Source: Rhynchonema sp. JSB1_4 (Eukaryota > Nematoda > Chromadorea > Monhysterida > Xyalidae). Taken from it: a DNA stretch of 64,000 nt. Positions within the stretch are counted from its first letter, which is position 1. Each line of letters starts with the position of its first letter. Made by a program: the position numbers and the translations under genes. The notes below the pieces were generated by a model, which ran no database searches, was not told the origin of the DNA, and was given only the letters and a program-made list of their open reading frames with translations. The stretch spans positions 27,419 to 91,418 of the forward strand of contig JASAMV010006390.1 of NCBI GenBank assembly GCA_030248065.1, in the 5' to 3' direction. Below, one piece after another: positions 1-11,399 of the stretch.

Positions 1-2
1 AC

Positions 3-1696
3 TCACTGCGGCGGGAATATTGTCTGAATGGTGTATCTGGGCACATGTGCGTGCTGAGCAACGACACCCGTCAACCACGTGTCTTCGACAGGAATCAGGG
101 GCATCTGCGGCCAGACCGAGACAAGGACCCCGAGTGCTGCTCGAGTGATCAAATAGCCGTTGCCTGAGGCGTAGCGCGGCCAGTGGTTGGGTGCCCACAA
201 ACGTCTGGATACACCCCTGGTCAAGTTGAGGAATAGAAAATGTCTGTGAACATAGTGGAAACGTTATCGAACTTTTGGTGATCGGGTCGAATCTGTCTTG
301 GTTACATGTCACCGTTTTTGGTACTTTTGTTCATGATATATGTATACATCACGTCGTGTCGCTAGAGGGTTCTGATTTCGGCCAGTGTATACATTTATTA
401 TTTGTCTATGAACAATACATACGTTCACGCTGGTTCAGATGGAAACTGTCATAAATGACGATGTTGAAATTTCGTGATTACTATAATAATCCTCAATTCA
501 GAACACGCATGGTTCACCAAGCGGATCAGATCCGTTCATGTCTGATCACCACTATAATTTGGTTATCACGCCCATGCTTTCAGAAGTCAAATCATTCTGT
601 CTCCTTATTGTAAATAATTACACCTATCTCATTTCCAAAAAATGGAATATGAACAAAAAAATTGCTAACCATTTACTTTTGCGTTCCCTCAACACAGCGG
701 CTTCGTCGATGCAATGGCCGAAAATTGCACGATGTACATTCCCGTGGTTTTGCAATTTGCGCCTCATGGTGTCCACGCCTATCACCATATCATCGTCTGT
801 TTTGAGCAAATAGTCAAAGTTGGGACAATTCCGCTGCACCCACAAGACAGCTAGGGCCACTTTGCGCATCAGGTTACGGTAGTAATCTTGGATCTGTGAT
901 GGTTTAACTCGGTAAGAAATATATTTTGCATAATAACGAAAAAGCTAATGGGAGTGACAACCAAAAAGCTGATAGGCATGATAACAAAGCTACTCGTGAC
1001 ATGAGCGTCATAACGGAAGTGGCCTTTGGGCGTGATTACTAAAGAATCCGATGTGCATGATAATGAGACTTGATAACAAAACACTCCAATGGGCATGTTA
1101 GCAGAACCAAGAAAGGGGTCACACAGTCAACACACATACTTCTATAAATGATTAAAACCACCGCGTTGTGAAAATCAGCGAGCACACTCACATCCCAAAC
1201 CAACAAGTCTTCGTGGCTTCTTTGCTCATCTAGCACCAGCATCTGAACATCGGTTGAGCTCGGGGCTCCAAGCACAAATATCACTGAAACATTATTACCC
1301 GAAGCTCCCCAGGTGTCGCGGATCAATTGTCGTTCCCTGAAGGAAAAGGTGCTATGGACATTTACCCACCCCCTGTCAGGTGTCGAACCCACTGCCTTCC
1401 GAGCGCCACGCAGCCTGTCAACCGATTGAGCTGCGCGAACGCACCAACCTGTGTCTATCAGGCGAGCTCATCACCACGGCCAGTGTCCAGCACGGATTGC
1501 ATTTGCACGTGTTTGGTTGCAACATCACCGAATTATCCGAGTACTCATTCGTCAATTGTAACGTGTAAACAACATCTTCAGGTCGGAGGTCAAAATTTGG
1601 CGCCCAAAAGTTACCATCCACTCCCGATCTAAGGATCGAGAGCACCATTGACCCCAGTGTGCATGTGCAGACGAGGAAAAAGTACTTGATGAACAT
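3..1696 (-). CDS. GT31 beta-1,3-glycosyltransferase, possibly continuing past the window edge
   Basis: Exons on the minus strand: 1449-1696, 1192-1336, 670-893, 3-216; phases agree and give 276 codons plus stop. This is a type II Golgi enzyme that adds a beta-1,3-linked sugar to a glycan. The N-terminus has a short tail and a membrane anchor (FIKYFFLVCTCTLGSMVL). Exon 2 carries the family RQLIRDTWG motif, exon 3 the metal/UDP-sugar acidic motif LLKTDDDMVI, and exon 4 the acceptor-side WPRYASGNGYL and PVEDTWLTGV motifs. The start at 1696 is chosen because it sits just before the anchor; the frame is open back to an ATG at 1798. The stop at 3-5 overlaps a good donor (GTGAGT), so a further exon may lie to the left. 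It is a paralogue of the gene at 8621-10414, but has one intron more between the anchor and the DDD exon. Confidence 0.82.
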
Positions 1697-1828
1697 ATGA
1701 AGCTCGGAACTGGCCGCCGGCGGCATCACGCTACCGCAACCTGCAAAAACGGATGATGACCTGGAGCACAGCATGGTCATGATCATGAACGAAGTCATAA
1801 AAGTGAAGTTTTACACACGTCTTCGTTA

Positions 1829-1836
1829 AAAAAAAA

Positions 1837-1892
<56 letters not shown>

Positions 1893-1903
1893 AACAAAAA
1901 AAA
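1829..1903. repeat. poly(A)/poly(T) tract
   Basis: An almost pure run of A on the plus strand, about 70 bp with few interruptions, lies just upstream of the first GT31 gene. It is a simple repeat and a likely site of length or assembly error. Confidence 0.9.
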
Positions 1904-2438
1904 CCCTGGCGGGAGCATGTGGTGTCTTCCAAATTGTGCCTTTTGGCAATATGCACTTGAGCTTATTACAAGATTTCAAGATTTTATCTGAACGCAAGAA
2001 CTGCAAGGAATCCAAAGATTCGGGACAACCCAAATTGATATGAGCAACGTTATCAAGAACAAAATACAATGAATGACAAACAAACCTTTACCGAATCCTG
2101 GCGAACAAAACCAGCACTAACGACTGACGGCAATCAAGTTGACAACGAGAATCCGGAATTGATGAATTACAAATACTGTTGTTTGATTTGAATTGAATGA
2201 CGGCGAAATTGTTATTGCTCTCGACTTGAACAGCGCTGAAACAATGCAGAAAATTAACTGATGATGGAGGAAAATTTTGAGTTGATATGACCAGAATGTG
2301 TATGTCACGGCAATGAGTGCTCAATTTGTGTTTGAAAGCCTTTGTGGTGGAAGCAGACACCTCACCCTCTGGGAGCCTGTTCCAGAGGTCCACGACGCGG
2401 TGGCCCCAATAGCTAGCCACCGCCGGACTCACACGGTA

Positions 2439-3041
2439 TAGTCTGTTGATTATATTTCGACATAGTGTATAAGCCCCATTCAGCGATGTTTGGAGCGGGC
2501 TGGGTCGACGCCATTCTAAATGAATGTTTCAGGCATTGCCAACTCATTCGCAGAGCCATTGAACATTGTTGGTGTTGTGCGATGACAGGCCACGTGTTTT
2601 TGCGCCACGCGGCAAGCATTGTTCAATCGGTCTTTGCCTGAATTAGCAATGCTTGAAACATTCATTTAGAATGGCGTCGACCCAGCCCGCTCCAAACATC
2701 GCTGAATGGGGCTTAGGGCGGACTTAGGTAGAACACGGAATCCGGAATCCGGAAATATTTCCGGATTCCGATTTCCGGATGACTTTTTTATTTTTGCGTT
2801 TTCCGGAAATATTTCCAGAAAACGCAAAACCAAAATTTCATCCGGAATCCGGAAATATTTCCGGAAAACGCAAAACCAAAATTTCATCCGGAAACCGGAA
2901 TCCGGAAATATTTTCGGAAAACGAGGTGGTGTTCTGCATCCGGAAATAGTTTATTATTTTTGCATGTAATTATTTCCGGATTCCGGATTTAACCTAAGTT
3001 CGCCCTTATACACTATGTCGAAATATAATCAACAGAGACTA
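2439..3041. mobile_element. TAGTCTGTTG foldback MITE, copy 1, carrying a nested insertion
   Basis: The terminal inverted repeats begin TAGTCTGTTGATTATATTTC and extend about 100 bp inward. Flanking TA dinucleotides (2437-2438 and 3042-3043) suggest a TA target-site duplication. The element interrupts the LINE relic and is itself interrupted at 2716-3005. The uninterrupted relative is at 4016-4357. Confidence 0.85.
2716..3005. mobile_element. PIF/Harbinger (Tourist)-like MITE with TTA duplication
   Basis: The inserted block starts GGGCGGACTTAGGT and ends ACCTAAGTTCGCCC (one mismatch in the inverted repeat), with TTA on both sides (2713-2715, 3006-3008). The copy at 4016-4357 shows the empty site GGGGCTTATACAC. 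A three-base TTA duplication and GGG ends are the PIF/Harbinger signature. The interior is built of CCGGAAATATTTCCGG-type palindromes around TTCCGGATTCCGG. Confidence 0.85.
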
Positions 3042-3728
3042 TACCCACGGTTCAGCTGACGGGAATGACCGCGGACGGCGGCTGGTGCCATGATTTGGAA
3101 GGAAAGTGGATTGATTGATACCAGGGATTGCGCCAGTTGTGGCTAAGACAACGAGTGCATGCCTGGTAAATAATAAGTGAACAGCCTTTGGACCTTTTCG
3201 GTTCGCATTGCAGGACCGACGTCCTGAGGGGACCAAATTGACATTGAAACTTCCAGTAAGGGACGGACGTATGCCAAAAAGAGACGCCGTAAAAAGTCCG
3301 TGTCCCTGGTGTTGAAATTTCTGCTAATGCTGTTAACCATTTTACTGGCCTCACTGACAATTTTACCAACATAAGACTCAAATGTTAGAGTCTCTTGATC
3401 TAAAATGACCCCAAGTTCCCGGACATTAGACTTATGACAATGCGTGCACAAGTGTTGCATATTTCAACAAACAGGTCAGTGAACACTGGCAGTGCTTTGT
3501 TGACAGTATACGTGTGCGTGCATACCAAGGCAATGCATGACAAACCGTTTGGAAGTGAGACAGCAAATGTGCGAAGTAATCATATCTGCTCCGACTCTTG
3601 TGCCATGAAATCTTGTCAGCAAGTTCCAAAAGCTATTGTGCTTCCAAAAGGTGTTTACTATTGAATCATAATGGTGTACGAATGACTCGGAACGAACATG
3701 CTAATGTGCCTAGCACAAGTAATTTGCA

Positions 3729-4002
3729 TTGGTCGCACAATGACTATATAAGAATTTATCAAATCAATCCTGATTTTCACGTTCAGTCACTCTTAACCAC
3801 TGTGCTATTTGTGATTCTCACAAAACATTTTCAGCTGCAAATAATCTGGCAGATCAACCACGTTACCGCAGGTCTGAAACATTCTCTTTACTACATGCTT
3901 TGTGTGCGATCACGCAACGCAACGTCATTGCCCCGTCACTTTCCCTCTTTACGATTCAGGAAAAAAATTTGACCAATTCTTATAAAGTCATTGTGCGACC
4001 AA
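3729..4002. mobile_element. TTGGTCGCAC MITE, copy 1
   Basis: The inverted repeats are TTGGTCGCACAATGACTATA and its complement at the other end. The right flank is TA and the left flank is CA, a probable decayed TA. Length is 274 bp. It is closest to copy 4 at 61662-61936. It has no coding capacity. Confidence 0.88.
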
Positions 4003-4015
4003 TAGCATGAATGTA

Positions 4016-4357
4016 TAGTCTGTTGATTATATTTCGACATAGTGTATAAGCCCCATTCAGCGATGTTTGGAGCGGGCTGGGTCGACGCCATTCTAAATGA
4101 ATGTTTCAGGCATTGCCAACTCATTCGCAGAGCCACTGAACATTGTTGGTGTTGTGCGTCGCAGAGCCACTGAACATTGTTGGTGTTGTGCGATGACAGG
4201 CCACGTGTTTTTGCGCCACGCGGCAAGCAATGTTCAATCGGTCTTTGCCTAAATTAGCAATGCTTGAAACATTCATTTAGAATGGCGTCGACCTAGCCCG
4301 CTCCAAACATCGCTGAATGGGGCTTATACACTATGTCGAAATATAATCAACAGACTA
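4016..4357. mobile_element. TAGTCTGTTG foldback MITE, copy 2
   Basis: A 342-bp copy flanked by TA (4014-4015, 4358-4359). The arms run from the ends almost to the centre, including the stretch with GGGCTGGGTCGACGCC. A short internal duplication (GCAGAGCCACTGAACATTG at about 4128 and 4160) is absent from copy 1. It lies 11 bp from the TTGGTCGCAC MITE. Confidence 0.88.
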
Positions 4358-5289
4358 TACATATGTGTGTATGAATGAACATGAATGAATGTGGCAAAAT
4401 GCTTTAAAAAAAAATTGCTTCATTGTATACGACTGAACAAATGCAATGCGTGCACTGGCTACAGAAGTCACGTGACCGCTATAGCCAGTGCACGCATAAG
4501 CACTTTGCGGATCAGGCAACGCCTTTGAAAAGTTTCTCCCAAAAGAATTGGCCATCTTTTTCTGGACCTGGACTACCTTCATTTTCAAATTTCTGGCCTC
4601 TTTTAATTTTGTGTTTGTCATTCTGGCCTCTTTTATTCTCGTTTTTGATTTTTTAACCCTTTTTCTTTTCACTTTCGAATTTCTGGCCCTCTTCATTTCC
4701 AATTTCCCAAGGTTTTTTCTGGCCTTGGTCCATTTCTTCGTACTTTTCCTGGTCCATTTTTTTCGTTTTTCTGACCCATCTCACCGTAATCCAGCTGATT
4801 CTCATCAATTTCCCAATTCAAAAACCACTTATCACCCCATTGTTGACCTGATTCGACCACATTGTCATCGCTTTCGGTCACTGATGACAGACTTGGTTTG
4901 CTTTGATATCTCTCAGTCCGTTCGCTCTGGTCATTATACTGGTCACTGTTTGAACAATCACCAGATTGCAAACCCTTTATAATTCTGTCAAACACATTTT
5001 TCTCCAATTCAGTGGTCTCATATTTTTCGAAAATCACAAACAACGCTTTTCCAAAGCTATTCACAACATCGGTCCAACTGGTTTTTGCACTGTCACTGAC
5101 ATTCGGAATCAAATTAAAAACTTTTTTGAACAACTCTTGATCAGAAAGCAAAATGGCACACAAACCACGTCGATATTCATCAGCAATCGCCATTTTTCGG
5201 GTGCATCTCACGCTTTCCAGCAAGGACAATATCACCACAAAATCTAACCGAGCCACTGCCGTGCCATTCGCATGCGCCAGAACTTCCAA
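4355..5289 (-). CDS. orphan hydrophilic, lysine-rich protein (uncertain, maybe frameshifted)
   Basis: An open frame at 4693-5289 encodes 198 residues. The first half is helical-looking and mixed (YRRGLCAILLSDQELFKKVF; ELEKNVFDRIIKGLQSGDC). The second half is rich in Ser, Gln and Asn and ends in Lys/Asn/Gly (GQKNEKNGPGKVRRNGPRPE). At the stop a second frame at 4355-4702 continues with the same lysine-rich bias (KVKRKRVKKSKTRIKEARM), as if one protein crosses a frameshift or a missed intron. No domain, signal peptide or membrane segment is recognised. It abuts the foldback MITE at 4357, which may have truncated it. Function unknown; it may be a decayed retroelement protein. Confidence 0.35.
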
Positions 5290-5891
5290 TTTCGATAGGT
5301 CATTTTTCGGAAAATCGTACCGCGCAGACGTCCAATATAACGCCGGTTTTGCGATTAAAATTTTATTTCATATTCATGTTACAATGAAACATCAACAAAT
5401 GTGCAGGCAATGCAGTTATATGGCATGCAGTGCATCTGAAAATGTGTATTTCTCCACTCAAATGAAAACAATGATGAACACCCCAGGCAGCACGTCATGG
5501 CCCAACGTTCCAGAATACACAGAATGATCCGTTGGACATGAGCAATTAGCGCAAACAAAGTGCTGCAGCTCGTTGCACATGCTGATAAAACGCTGCATGG
5601 AGAACCATAAAGCTTGAGAAGCCCCCAAAAGAAAACATATTGCGTTGCCATAGGTGACCGATACGAAAGGGGGTCGGGTCTGACAGGTCTCAGTGGGAGG
5701 CATGCATATGTTCAATGTATTGTGCATAGGATAGAGATACTGTGCATAATATAGAGTGTCACGGTGAGGAATACTGACACAAATAAAATGAGACGAGTGG
5801 CTAAGCGGGTGTAAAGGGGTACAAACCCTGCTTTGTGTCAACGAAGGCAAGGACACCGTGCAACGATACTGTCCATCACACAACCGCTGGG
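5290..5891. other. gene-free stretch
   Basis: No convincing coding region, RNA gene or repeat boundary seen. The open frames here lack motifs and splice context. Confidence 0.5.
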
Positions 5892-6370
5892 CAGGGTTGG
5901 GCAAAAAAAATGACGGCGTTTTTTCTTAAAAAACGACGTCTTTTTAAAATAAAAACGCCTGGGTCGTTTTTCGTTTTTTTTTAAATCCTGAATTCCCTTG
6001 ATTTTCCCTGATTTTCAGGGAAAGTACCCTGATTTTCAAGGAAAATCAATTTTTTGTCCTATTTTTTTCAAACATTTTTCGACAAAATTTTACTTTGTCG
6101 AGATACGCCGATATACGGAGTTTGACTTTCAATGATGATCCCATGATGCGGGTCTGATATGGGATTTAACAACTCGCCAGAAAAGGGCTGAAACCCTTTT
6201 ATTTTGCCTCAGAACACCTAGAATTACTTCATTTAACCACGTTTTCTTCCCAACACGAGCGTTTTCCAACTTTTTTGGGCATATTTCGGGCATTTGGGCG
6301 TTTTTTAATTAGAAACGTTTTTTTAACGAAAAACAAATTTTTCAAAAAAGACGTTTTTTGTCCAACCCTG
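5892..6370. mobile_element. CAGGGTTGGGC hAT-type MITE, copy 1
   Basis: Inverted ends CAGGGTTGGGCAAAAAA and TTTTTTGTCCAACCCTG bound 479 bp of A/T-run-rich sequence with internal GTTTTTT/AAAAAAC arms. The flanks show no matching 8-mer, so this copy is older or recombined. The second copy at 22322-22829 has a perfect 8-bp duplication. Confidence 0.82.
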
Positions 6371-7636
6371 ACTGTACATATTCACCATAGCTGACTAATG
6401 AGAGCAATAAAATGAGCACTTTGAATATGCACAATGTGAGCCCAGGTTTGGATGCTCAAACTTGTGGACTTGTTGTCAGCACTAGGTACATTTGAGCGGC
6501 ATTCAATTCTGGCTCATTGTGGTTGTTTGACCGTAGTGTACGTAGTGGGCTTGGAAATAGCAAAGCCCAGTAATGATCCCATGTAACCAACACTGTCGTT
6601 ATTCTCAGCATCATAAAGCGAATGTTTCCACTGAGGACATGTACCCTCCTCTCCTGTTGCCTAGGAATAAACGTATGAGATGAGAACGTGTAGGCTCTGG
6701 TCCAAATAGTATGAATCTATACGTTCTGCTGAATACGACTAATCTCGTTATAATACATACCAATAACTGAAATCCCGCTACCAAATGAGTGGGGTCGCGG
6801 TGTGGGCATTTCAGGATCTGACACGACCAAAATGCCTGTGATGTCGGGCGGCTGACCAAACAAAAGTCAGCTGCATTGCATGATATCGAACCAAGGCAAT
6901 CCTGCTTACTGATTCACAAATGTCCGTAAATTTATTTTTATACAGTGTATGAGAGGGCTGATCGATGTGCTGCGTGTGTAATTCACGACCAGTTGTGAAA
7001 GCAGCAATGACCATCTTTGACATCACACACGCACCAACGCGTTTGCTTGGCGAATCTTTCGCACCAATTCAGTGCGCAGAGAATAAAAACACGATTAGTC
7101 GTAGGCAAGCACACGATGAAGAAATCGGTTCCTGCCCGGTTGAAAAAAAAACATGAATAAATGAAAGCATACATGAGACAAACACGTCAAGGATCACAGA
7201 TAAGATCTTTGCTCCGGCGCGCACCATGGAATTTGCGTTGCAAATGATCGTTTGATTGTCAAAATATGACTGAAAATCTGCCGAACAAATAATTGATGCA
7301 GTAGCCCCATTGTCTGGTCCGATTATAACTTTGGGCAAAGTTGGAAAACGTGGTGAAATTCTTCACGTGGTAGAACATGATCTCGTGAATGTTGCACGCG
7401 TCGAGCTTCGCTCTGCAAAAAGCTACATGTGGGGTTCCGTCTTAAAGTTAGAGCCGACTTTTTCAAGAGCCGATATCGTATGTGTGTACATATTATAAGT
7501 TACATAAGTGGTTGTTGGGCCGGTGTATCCGGTCGCTGTGACCTTTTGCATCAAAACTACAGTACTGTATGTACAGTATAGTGTTTCCTGTTTTTCTTGG
7601 TCCAAGGAAACAAGCGGCCCCCGTGTTATAACTGAA
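6371..7636. other. gene-free stretch
   Basis: Nothing I can support: only short unsupported open frames on both strands, with no splice-linked motifs. Confidence 0.45.
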
Positions 7637-8225
7637 CTTCTGTTGGCAAACCAGCCGTGCTTTGCAGACCTAGACCATACCGCATCACCCTGAATTCTTG
7701 CACACTTAGAATGTTTCGGGTTACTGCAGCCACGTCGCGCGTGGCTTGCGTGTGAAAGAGCCAAGATCATGGAACATTTAGGGTGCGTTTGTGAATGTTG
7801 TTTATCGGCTAGTCGCGCGAGACGTGGCTACAGTAATTCGAAACATTTCAAGTGTAAGAATTCAGGGTGATACGGCATGGTCTTGGTCTGCAAAGCACGG
7901 CTGGTTTGCCTTTAGTTGAGGTCGAGATTACAATTTCGACTCAATCACGTATGTATAGCTGGCAAAAACGTGTCAACGTTTGCCTGTGGAATCTAACAAC
8001 AAGAATGTTTCACATGCTCGCTGTGAGCTTTGCACGTGTGCGCTGCCAGCATGTCAATGAAACATTTCACTATGTTCGCTGCTGAGTGTCGCGCTTGGAT
8101 TAACAAGAACACATTTTTAATCTCTTTCATTTGTTTTCTGAAATCTGGACCCCAAGCAAGAGTTTCGTTATAACGTGGGGTCGTTTGTTTCCTTTGCCTT
8201 GCACAAAAAGGAAATACTATAGCTA
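7580..8225. repeat. dispersed repeat hosting the insertion at 7646
   Basis: Both flanks of the insertion (starting near TTTCCTGTTTTTCTTGGTCC and resuming at GTCGAGATTACAATTTCGAC) recur contiguously at about 51830-51985. The stretch therefore belongs to an older interspersed repeat. Its outer limits are not clear. Confidence 0.6.
7646..7909. mobile_element. GCAAACCAGC inverted-repeat element inserted in a dispersed repeat
   Basis: Long inverted arms begin GCAAACCAGCCGTGCTTTGC. Near-identical 9-mers flank it (cttctgttg, ctttagttg). The uninterrupted host repeat is at about 51833-51925, where the same flanks run straight through (gagcttccagttcaggtcg). It is probably a hAT-type non-autonomous element. 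Confidence 0.75.
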
Positions 8226-8620
8226 CATATGTTTGTATATTTAGAGATCTACTGACACCGCCGGATTTGACCAGCACAAAAAATTTTTCTACCACCTTTG
8301 CTGCGCAAAAATTTTAACTGTCAGGTTTGATCCAAATTGTTGGCTCCAGTGAATCGCTATACATAAATCCCAAATAGACGATCTTATTCATATGTAAACC
8401 CAAACTACACCAACATGAGCTCGATTTCGCAGCTGGCAGAATAGTGAAACATTCACACGTGGCTGCTGATTTGGTAAATGTTACACGTTGAAGAATACAA
8501 AATGGGGCATGATGATTTTCTCTTTCTATTCGTTTTGAATACAGACCACCTTCGAAATCGGGCTCGTGTTGGTGTTTTTTGCCTATATGTATTATACGTG
8601 GCCATTTATGGCAATACCGA

Positions 8621-10414
8621 TCATCGAGATTGCCAGCAAAATAAAAGCTGCAAAATACAATAGTATATACAAAATATCGCGAACACTAAAAAACGCCAAA
8701 CCAACTCCGTATTCCTGCTCTGCATCTTGTATCTGCGCACTTGTGCATATTCAGCCACAATCCCCGTCAACCAAGCGTCTTCCACCGTAATCAGGGGCAG
8801 CTGCGACCAGGCCTCTATCAGGTAGGGTACACTGCCCCAAGCAACCATGTACCCATTGCCCGAACAGTACCGGGGGTAGGAGGGGTGAGGCCAGACGGAT
8901 GGAGAAACCTCCCTGAATTGTAAAGGTCATTGTTGAGGGATTGGTATCGGACAAGGATCGCATAGTACAGCCCACCTTTAAGTAACCTAAATGTACCTAA
9001 AAATCGCTACTTTGTATCTGCATGGGCATTGCAATAAGTGTATTGTTCAATACAGCCCCTAAAGCAGTTGCTGAAGTCCATTATTCTCGTCGTGTCCGAT
9101 ATCCAAGGAGCACTGGCTTCTGTTCGAGAGTGTACGACATCTTTCAAATGCCTGAAACACCCGTCACAAAATCTATACCACTAAAACAGGAAGACGTACA
9201 GTATGTGTGTGGCCCCCTCCATCGGAGGTGCGGACGGGTCAATTTTCACGGGTAGCTTTGGGTATGCTAACGGGTCTTCGGGGGGGGGGGGGTGGCACGG
9301 CACGGGCGCGACGCAGTAGCCGGGCCGTAGGCACGGGTCCCTACTAGTACAGCACTATAATGAAGAGGGTTGACCGTACTAACGGCACCTACTTACCAAG
9401 GTCCGTCCCTTTGAACCATTATCCGATCATAACACGGTCCATAGATACCGAATTCGGCTTTTTCATATGGTCGCATGTTCGATAGCACCAGAGGCATGTT
9501 GATAAAAATGTCATCGTCCGTTTTGACCAGAAACTGGTATTGTTTGCAGTTGAGATACGCCCAGAGAATTGAGGCCGCCACTTTGCGCGGCAGATTCGTG
9601 TAGGATTCGGTGACCTGAAAACCGGGATGTTTCAAGATAAAACTTATCGCTTCGGTGTAACCCCTGGTTGTGTGGTGGATTAGCACTGAAATGATCGTAA
9701 ACACTGAAGCCTGTTTCCAACGAAGCGACCACAGCGGTTCTCGCTCTCAAATCACGCGGCTGCCGCAGTCGCTCCGGTGGAAATAACGAGCCTGCTCCTG
9801 CACGATTATTTGTGACAAAGAGACGCTGCACAATACATCAACGAACCCAGACCATCGTGAGTGCAGATATGCATCATGGATCGTCTCAGAAACCGTGAAT
9901 ACAGACAAAATGAAAGATTTGAACGAAAACCTACATCAAGCATGAGCATGTCCTGGTGCTCGTACATTTCTCGTCCGAGGTTTGTTGTGATATTGTTGCG
10001 GCCGAGAACGAAAATCGCCGAAAGATTTTCATGTCCAGCCCACGAATCTCGAATTATCTGTCGGGATCTCCATGTCTTGGGTACCGACATGATCAAGCAG
10101 AGCATGAACACTTTGCCATGGCAAAGTTTGTTTGTTGGACTGACTAGCACCTTGAATTTAGATGTTTCATCAGCCAGTATTAGACGATAGGTGCTATCGG
10201 TTGAATTGTTGAGATTTTGAATTTGAAATTTCTCTGCGTTTTGAGTTTTGTTTCGAAACCATTCTGTTCTGTAATAGTTGTCCTGTTGTTGAGAACGGTA
10301 CAAATAACCGAGAACGGCTAGAGTGCTGATTAGCACAATCGTTGATAAAATGCACAAGTGCTTTCGAATTGTCAAAATTCGATGATTTTGTGGTGTGAAT
10401 ATTTTGACGTTCAT
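8621..10414 (-). CDS. GT31 beta-1,3-glycosyltransferase
   Basis: Exons: 9935-10414, 9397-9614, 8621-8912; phases agree, 329 residues. A type II Golgi membrane protein with a cytosolic tail, an anchor at about residues 20-40 (LCILSTIVLISTLAVLGYLY), and a stem with NNS/NLS-type glycosylation sequons. RSRQIIRDSWAG is followed by the donor-site motif FLVKTDDDIFINM in exon 2 and YPRYCSGNGYMVAW plus TVEDAWLTGIVAEYA in exon 3; the last is the catalytic ED motif region of the family. The W codon is split by the last intron in both this gene and the one at 3-1696, so they are paralogues, but here the anchor and the first catalytic block are in one exon. The C-terminal 35 residues beyond the domain are hydrophobic and unusual, and may reflect a missed last intron. 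Confidence 0.85.
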
Positions 10415-11399
10415 GGCACATTGTGAAATATAAAATTTGATGCCCAGTGTGCGATTGACTGTCTGTTGTGAGCGTGGTCGCCCACAACCACGTACAGCTT
10501 AGCGGTAAACTTTGATGTTTTGTCAGCGTGTGACCGAAATTACATAAGCCCTTTTGCCACACACTTGAACGTTTGCTTTATGACTTCGCATGTTTACCAC
10601 TAATATGTTTACATTGATTTTACTCGGCGACATAGCTCATACCTATTGTGTTTGCACAAAGGTTCTGGCCCTGTCGTGGCAGCATAAACGAGCGACAGAA
10701 AAATATACCACACGTGTTTCTTGGAAAGCGTATATTGAAACATCAGCAGTTCTTGTACGATTGACATGACAATTTTTGACAAACAAGAAAGTGATGGAAG
10801 TGATAAGTGTAGCCTCCCTGGAATTCCAAGAAGATAACTCGGTACACACAAATACGTAACCACCATGTTCAGGTTCATAGCTTTCTGAATGCTAATATGG
10901 GAACCTCACTATGGCACATTCCACCCTTGGTGTGTCTCACAGTAACCGAACACCAAACATTTGAAGAAAAAAAAACAGTGGCAAATATCAATGTCTGGCT
11001 CATTACGGTTCTGGTAAGAAGGACATTTCTATGTTAGTTTTCACTGTGACAAAGCTGAGGATAAATTTATATTTGCTTTTCATTTTTTGCAGTGACAACT
11101 GGTATGGGTGTAGGTGCTCATCCACCTGGTGAACGGTGCTGGTGTTTGAAACTTCTAAACCCGGTTTTTAGCTTGTCTAAAGTGTTTGAAAGCCAACCCC
11201 AGCCGTTTAAAAAACCACAGGTGAAGCACCTTACAAGTGGCTAAGCAAACAAATGTCGTGTTTTCCACCATTCAAGTGGACTCAGTGGACTCAACCACTG
11301 TATACTAAACATTGTAACCAGCAGCTCAAATAACACCAATAAAACGTGTGTTGCGTGCATAAAATTTATTTTTTGTCACAGTTACTGTTTTAGCTAATA
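10415..11399. other. divergent intergenic region
   Basis: About 1 kb between the divergently transcribed GT31 and channel genes. Promoters of both should lie here. I see no clear TATA, splice-leader site or repeat boundary. Confidence 0.4.

Larger units (their letters stand above)
2088..3629 (-). pseudogene. non-LTR retrotransposon reverse-transcriptase relic, split by an insertion
   Basis: Two pieces of one LINE-type reverse transcriptase read on the minus strand. The piece at about 3052-3460 contains RELGVILDQE, followed by the typical tail segment with AYVRPLLEVSMSIWSP and EKVQRLFT. The piece at about 2300-2436 holds the downstream HRVVDLWNRLPEGEVSA motif and a FKHKL box. Frame changes and stops show decay. 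The foldback element at 2439-3041 sits exactly between the pieces, which explains the split. The order of motifs matches the end of the RT domain in RTE/Jockey/CR1-like elements; I cannot choose the clade. No endonuclease part is visible. Confidence 0.72.

Noticed and set aside
1829..1903. Poly(A) as the tail of the nearby LINE
   Set aside because: The LINE is on the minus strand, so its tail would appear as poly(T) on the plus strand; this tract is poly(A).
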